From an uncultured Clostridia bacterium (GTDB lineage: Bacteria; Bacillota; Clostridia; Oscillospirales; CAG-382), in contig CAMZED010000055.1 in assembly GCA_947305675.1 (NCBI GenBank), positions 1-9,317 on the forward strand: a DNA stretch of 9,317 bases, in the 5' to 3' direction. Within the stretch, counting starts at the first letter, position 1; the number at the start of each line of letters is the position of its first letter. Shown here in pieces: positions 6,853-9,317 of the stretch. A program made the position numbers and the translations under genes. Under the pieces are notes generated by a model, which worked only from the letters and a program-made list of their open reading frames with translations, was not told the DNA's origin and did not search any database.

Positions 6853-7494
6853 ATGGCAGACCGTGAACCGGATTATAAGCGTATTATCGCAAATAATATA
6901 TCGGAACTCCGCAAATCGCTTGGGCTTACTCAGGCGGAACTTGCTCAGCGCTTGAATTATTCCGACAAAGCGGTGAGCAAATGGGAACGCGGCGAATCGA
7001 TCCCCGACGTGGTTATAATGAAGAAGATCGCCGACGTTTTCGGCGTAAGCATCGATTATCTTATGGAAGCGGAACACAAACGTCCGGTGCAGCCGAGGGT
7101 CGTCACCGAACAGACCCGCCGCAACCGGCAGATCATCGTCGGACTTTCGTGCATGCTTGTTGTGCTGATCGCAACCGTTTTATTTGTCGTCTTGCTTCCG
7201 TTTCCTCAGTTCGACAGGCTTTGGCTTTTCTACGTCTATTCAGTACCGATCTGCGCTGTCATCTGCCTTGTGTTCAATTCGATCTGGGGCAGGAAGAAAC
7301 TGAACTTTGTAATAATTTCGGTTTTGGTGTGGAGCCTGCTCGCATCGCTTTATCTTTCGGTCGGCAATTACAATTCGTGGCAGTTGTTTATTGTCGGCGT
7401 TCCCGCGCAAATAATAATCGTACTTTGGTCGGGGATCGAATCCCGTCGCGGAAAAACCGGGAATCCGGAAGTTCCCGGCCGAAAAACGGAATAA
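6853..7494 (+). CDS. XRE-family regulator with a C-terminal four-helix membrane domain
   Basis: Probable one-component transcription regulator held in the cytoplasmic membrane, 213 aa. The start has the SD AGGAGGTGA at 6835-6843, nine bases upstream. Residues 11-70 are a Cro/CI-type helix-turn-helix domain (NNISELRKSLGLTQAELAQR, then YSDKAVSKWERGES as the recognition region, then IADVFGVSIDYLM). A basic linker (about 76-92) leads to four hydrophobic helices at about 93-115, 123-143, 150-169 and 175-193, and a short basic, Gly/Pro-containing tail. The HTH half resembles many clostridial regulators; the membrane half matches no sensor domain that I recognise, so the signal is unknown. It is divergent from the SGNH hydrolase gene and may bind between the two, possibly regulating itself as well. 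No partner membrane protein is in view. Confidence 0.9.
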   Translation: MADREPDYKRIIANNISELRKSLGLTQAELAQRLNYSDKAVSKWERGESIPDVVIMKKIADVFGVSIDYLMEAEHKRPVQPRVVTEQTRRNRQIIVGLSCMLVVLIATVLFVVLLPFPQFDRLWLFYVYSVPICAVICLVFNSIWGRKKLNFVIISVLVWSLLASLYLSVGNYNSWQLFIVGVPAQIIIVLWSGIESRRGKTGNPEVPGRKTE

Positions 7495-7496
7495 CA

Positions 7497-7535
7497 AAAA
7501 CGGCGTCCGCGGATTTTCATCTCGAACGCCGTTTT
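7497..7535. terminator. Bidirectional intrinsic terminator between the XRE gene and trxB
   Basis: AAAACGGCGT (7497-7506) pairs with ACGCCGTTTT (7526-7535), a 10-bp stem. A further CG/CG pair is possible beyond one mismatch. T runs flank it on both strands (four on +, five on -). It lies between the XRE stop (7494) and the trxB stop (7546), two convergent genes. Confidence 0.85.
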
Positions 7536-7545
7536 ATTGTGCAAA

Positions 7546-8442
7546 TTATCCGCAAAACTTTACCGCTTCGGTGGCGGCGACAGCGCCGTCGGCGGTTGCC
7601 GTAACAAGCTGACGGACGTTTTTCACCCGGTTGTCGCCGGCGACAAATATCCCCGGTACATTGGTGCGGCAATCCTCACCGGCGATAATATATCCCGAAC
7701 TGTCAAGGTCGATAACGCCGGCAAAGTTTTGGTTCTCGGGTATTCGACCGACGGCGACAAACAGCCCGTCGGTCTCGATCGTACGGACCGAACCGTTTTT
7801 GTCGGTAACCTCAATGCTTTCAAGCTTTCCTTCGGCGTTAAGCCTTGTTACGTTGCTGTTAAGCACGAATTCGACGTTTTCGCGCTGCTTCAGCTTGGCA
7901 ACGCTCGCTTCTTCGCCGCGGAATTCATCACGGCGGTGGATAAGATATACTTTTTTTGCAATGTCGGAAAGATAAAGAGCGTCCTCGATCGCGGTGTTGC
8001 CGCCGCCGACAACGCAGGCGATTTTTCCGCGGTAAAAGTTGCCGTCGCAAGTCGCACAGTATGATATCCCTCTGCCGACAAGTTCATCCTCGCCCTCGAC
8101 TCCGAGTTTGCGGTTCTCGGACCCGGTGGCAAGTATAAGCGCTTTGCAGGTGTATTTGTTTTTGCGCGTGTTAACGGTCTTTTTTTCTCCGTCGGAGATC
8201 GAAACGACTTTTTCGAACTTTATCTCGGCGCCCAGCTCGACCGCCTGATTATAGATGTTGTTGGCGAAGTCAAAACCGGAAATATGCATTGCGGCGGGAT
8301 AGTTTTCAATGTCCGGGGTGTTGATTATCTGCCCGCCGAAACTGTTTGCTTCCAGCACCAGAACGCTCTTTGCGGCGCGGCGCGCATAGATCGCGGCGGT
8401 AAGCCCCGCCGGTCCGGCGCCGACAACTATTATATCATACAT
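7546..8442 (-). CDS. trxB: Thioredoxin reductase (NADPH)
   Basis: Flavoenzyme that reduces thioredoxin with NADPH in the cytoplasm; 298 aa, slightly shorter than the usual 305-320. The ATG at 8442 gives the canonical N-terminus MYDIIVVGAGPAG. A TTG at 8472 would add ten residues overlapping the upstream gene and is not preferred. Present are the FAD-binding GAGPAG (8-13), the redox-active CATC (Cys129 and Cys132), the second dinucleotide motif GGGNTA (146-151), the NADPH-phosphate motif HRRDEFR (169-175) and the C-terminal GIFVAGD (264-270). The HRR motif argues for NADPH rather than ferredoxin as donor. It starts 13 bases after the stop of the peroxidase gene with only a weak SD-like GGGG in the gap, so translation is probably coupled. 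Together the pair forms a thioredoxin-dependent peroxide-reducing module; thioredoxin itself is not in the window. Confidence 0.96.
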   Translation of the reverse strand: MYDIIVVGAGPAGLTAAIYARRAAKSVLVLEANSFGGQIINTPDIENYPAAMHISGFDFANNIYNQAVELGAEIKFEKVVSISDGEKKTVNTRKNKYTCKALILATGSENRKLGVEGEDELVGRGISYCATCDGNFYRGKIACVVGGGNTAIEDALYLSDIAKKVYLIHRRDEFRGEEASVAKLKQRENVEFVLNSNVTRLNAEGKLESIEVTDKNGSVRTIETDGLFVAVGRIPENQNFAGVIDLDSSGYIIAGEDCRTNVPGIFVAGDNRVKNVRQLVTATADGAVAATEAVKFCG

Positions 8443-8455
8443 CGCGGTGACCCCG

Positions 8456-8995
8456 TCAGATAAGTTTGGCAATCTCGGATTCGATCGCTTCGGGAGTGGT
8501 TGTGGGGCTGAAACGTCCTACGACGTTGCCTTCGCGGTCAACGAGAAATTTTGTGAAATTCCATTTAATGTCGCCGTCTTTTTTAGTGGAGGAGCTTATT
8601 TTTGCGATCGCTTTCATAGCGAGCTTGTTTTTCATGCCATTGACTTCTTCATCGGCTTTCTGGGATTTGAGATAAGTGTAAAGCGGATCCTCATTCTCGC
8701 CGTTGACTTCGATCTTTTTGAACTGGTCGAACGAAGTCTTGTATTTCAAAGTGCAGAATTCGTGTATCTCCTCGTCGCTTCCGGGAGCCTGACCCGCGAA
8801 CTGGTTGCAGGGGAAGTCAAGTATTTCAAGCCCTTTTTCGTGATAAGCGCCATAGAGTTTTTCCAAACCCTCGTATTGCGGAGTGAATCCGCATCCGGTG
8901 GCGGTGTTGACGATAAGCATTACTTTGCCTTTGAACGCCGAAAGATCAAAATCCTCGCCGCTTCTGGTTTTTACTTTGTAATCGTAAACTGACAT
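8456..8995 (-). CDS. gpx: Glutathione peroxidase family protein, probably thioredoxin-dependent
   Basis: Reduces hydrogen peroxide and organic peroxides in the cytoplasm; 179 aa, somewhat longer than the usual 160 or so because of an extra stretch at about 112-142. The start follows GGAG at 9007-9004, eight bases upstream. The peroxidatic residue is Cys35 in NTATGCGFT, an ordinary Cys with no sign of selenocysteine (no UGA at this codon). The rest of the catalytic tetrad is visible: Gln69 or Gln65 in FPCNQFAGQ, and Trp145-Asn146 in IKWNFTKF. Cys63 and Cys81 match the positions of Cys64 and the resolving Cys82 of yeast Gpx3, the thioredoxin-type enzymes that form an internal disulfide. The following trxB supports thioredoxin as reductant. 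The gene has a strong promoter and a PerR-box-like site upstream, fitting peroxide control. Confidence 0.95.
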   Translation of the reverse strand: MSVYDYKVKTRSGEDFDLSAFKGKVMLIVNTATGCGFTPQYEGLEKLYGAYHEKGLEILDFPCNQFAGQAPGSDEEIHEFCTLKYKTSFDQFKKIEVNGENEDPLYTYLKSQKADEEVNGMKNKLAMKAIAKISSSTKKDGDIKWNFTKFLVDREGNVVGRFSPTTTPEAIESEIAKLI

Positions 8996-9010
8996 AACAA
9001 ATACTCCTTT

Positions 9011-9025
9011 TTATAATTATTCTGT
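9011..9025 (-). promoter_or_regulatory. PerR-box-like site in the gpx-trxB leader
   Basis: Read on the + strand, TTATAATTATTCTGT matches the Bacillus PerR box TTATAATNATTATAA at 11 of 14 specified positions, with a perfect left half. It lies just after the predicted transcription start (near 9027) and ahead of the SD, where a bound repressor would block transcription. The region is AT-rich, so a chance match is possible. Confidence 0.45.
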
Positions 9026-9033
9026 TCAATTTA

Positions 9034-9062
9034 ATTGTATCAAATCAAATTCGGTTTGTCAA
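9034..9062 (-). promoter_or_regulatory. Near-consensus extended -10 SigA promoter of gpx-trxB
   Basis: On the - strand, a perfect TTGACA (9062-9057), a 17-base spacer and TACAAT (9039-9034) preceded by TGA form a very strong housekeeping promoter. A promoter this strong on a stress operon fits control by a repressor. Confidence 0.85.
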
Positions 9063-9095
9063 TAGTATTTTTCCGGTTTTTTTCCGACACATATA

Positions 9096-9115
9096 TTTTT
9101 TTTTGAAAATTCAAA
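9096..9115. repeat. T-tract plus TTTGAA-AA-TTCAAA palindrome upstream of the tRNA promoter
   Basis: A run of nine T (9096-9104) overlaps a 6+6 inverted repeat with a 2-base spacer (9102-9107 and 9110-9115), just upstream of the -35 of the tRNA promoter. It may be an AT-rich UP-type element or simply AT-rich DNA; the function is not established. Confidence 0.3.
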
Positions 9116-9122
9116 GTGATAC

Positions 9123-9151
9123 TTGAAAAAACCTTCCGGGTGTGATATACT
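9123..9151 (+). promoter_or_regulatory. Extended -10 SigA promoter of the tRNA-Val gene
   Basis: TTGAAA (9123-9128), a 17-base spacer and TATACT (9146-9151) preceded by TGA. The predicted start near 9158 lies about four bases before the mature tRNA 5' end, implying a very short 5' trailer for RNase P. Confidence 0.85.
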
Positions 9152-9161
9152 GCTTTTCGAC

Positions 9162-9238
9162 GGAGGCGTAGCTCAGTTGGTCAGAGCGTTCGGTTCACAT
9201 CCGAGAGGTCAAGGGTTCGAGCCCCCTCGTCTCCACCA
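9162..9238 (+). tRNA. tRNA-Val, anticodon CAC, CCA encoded
   Basis: It folds as a complete cloverleaf of 77 bases including CCA. The acceptor stem is GGAGGCG (9162-9168) with CGTCTCC (9228-9234), including one G-U pair. The D-arm is GCTC/GAGC. The anticodon stem is TTCGG/CCGAG, closed by a U-G pair, with loop TTCACAT and anticodon CAC at 9196-9198, which reads GUG valine codons. The T-arm is AAGGG/CCCCT with loop TTCGAGC. Discriminator A9235 is followed by CCA (9236-9238). The T-stem contains one A-C mismatch (9212 with 9226), the only flaw. Amino-acid identity rests on the anticodon. Confidence 0.93.
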
Positions 9239-9239
9239 T

Positions 9240-9282
9240 GAAAGAAACCGCTTTCGTCCGGCAGGCAAAGGCGGTTTCTTTC
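9240..9282 (+). terminator. Hairpin terminator directly after the tRNA
   Basis: GAAAGAAACCGC (9240-9251) pairs perfectly with GCGGTTTCTTTC (9271-9282), a 12-bp stem, and may extend inward with one bulged G. It begins two bases after the CCA. The T-rich 3' arm (TTTCTTTC, then AATATTAT) is a weaker U tract than a classic terminator. No further gene is recognisable from 9283 to the window end. Confidence 0.6.
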
Positions 9283-9317
9283 AATATTATCCATAAGTTT
9301 TGTAATGAGGAAGTTCT

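Noticed and set aside
8443..8472. TTG start adding ten residues to TrxB
   Set aside because: The family N-terminus begins at MYDIIVVGAGPAG; the extension overlaps gpx coding sequence in another frame and has no SD.
8447..8992. Long open frame (181 codons) on the plus strand opposite gpx, and a similar one opposite trxB at 7537-8064
   Set aside because: Both are antisense images of well-supported genes, with no family similarity of their own.
9238..9317. Frame starting ATGAAAGAAACC that overlaps the tRNA CCA and stays open to the window end
   Set aside because: No SD, it begins inside the tRNA 3' end and runs through the terminator hairpin; the open frame of 26 codons is within chance.
1..9317. 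CRISPR arrays, insertion sequences, phage genes or attachment sites next to the tRNA
   Set aside because: No regularly spaced repeats, transposase or integrase sequence, and no copy of the tRNA 3' end elsewhere in the window were seen.

Overview
The window looks like chromosomal DNA from an anaerobic, probably gut-associated Clostridia-type Firmicute. Shine-Dalgarno (SD) sequences are strong (AGGAGG type), promoters are SigA-like with extended -10 elements (three share the core TGATA), and the genome has an Ami/Opp peptide permease, a thioredoxin-dependent glutathione peroxidase and a membrane-anchored XRE regulator of a kind common in Clostridia. The taxon is an inference from style and gene content. 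I see no phage, IS or CRISPR features.

Region 1 (1-4539) is the downstream part of an oligopeptide ABC-transporter operon on the + strand: oppB (5' end outside the window), oppC, oppD and oppF, closely packed and each with its own ribosome-binding site. The C-terminal regions of OppC, OppD and OppF resemble the streptococcal AmiD/AmiE/AmiF branch. OppD is unusual: about 245 charged, partly coiled-coil residues are inserted between Walker A and the Q-loop. No substrate-binding protein is in view. A hairpin terminator follows oppF.

Region 2 (4547-5961) holds one membrane-anchored extracytoplasmic protein that I read as a degenerate ApbE (FAD:protein FMN transferase) homologue whose catalytic motifs are lost. 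Its start lies directly behind the oppF terminator hairpin. A perfect 12-bp bidirectional terminator separates it from the next, convergent gene.

Region 3 (5969-7535) is a divergent pair: a cytoplasmic SGNH/GDSL hydrolase (- strand, with Thr in place of the usual block III Asn) and an XRE regulator with four membrane helices (+ strand). The 209-bp gap between them holds two facing promoters and a tandem TCTACCGG repeat. Both promoters predict very short leaders that begin almost at the SD.

Region 4 (7546-9062) is a peroxide-defence operon on the - strand: a thioredoxin-type glutathione peroxidase followed by thioredoxin reductase (trxB). It has a near-consensus promoter and a PerR-box-like site in the leader. 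TrxB would recycle thioredoxin, which would reduce the peroxidase; thioredoxin itself is not in the window.

Region 5 (9096-9317) is a tRNA-Val(CAC) gene with encoded CCA, its own strong promoter, and a hairpin directly after its 3' end. Nothing recognisable follows from 9283 to the window end.
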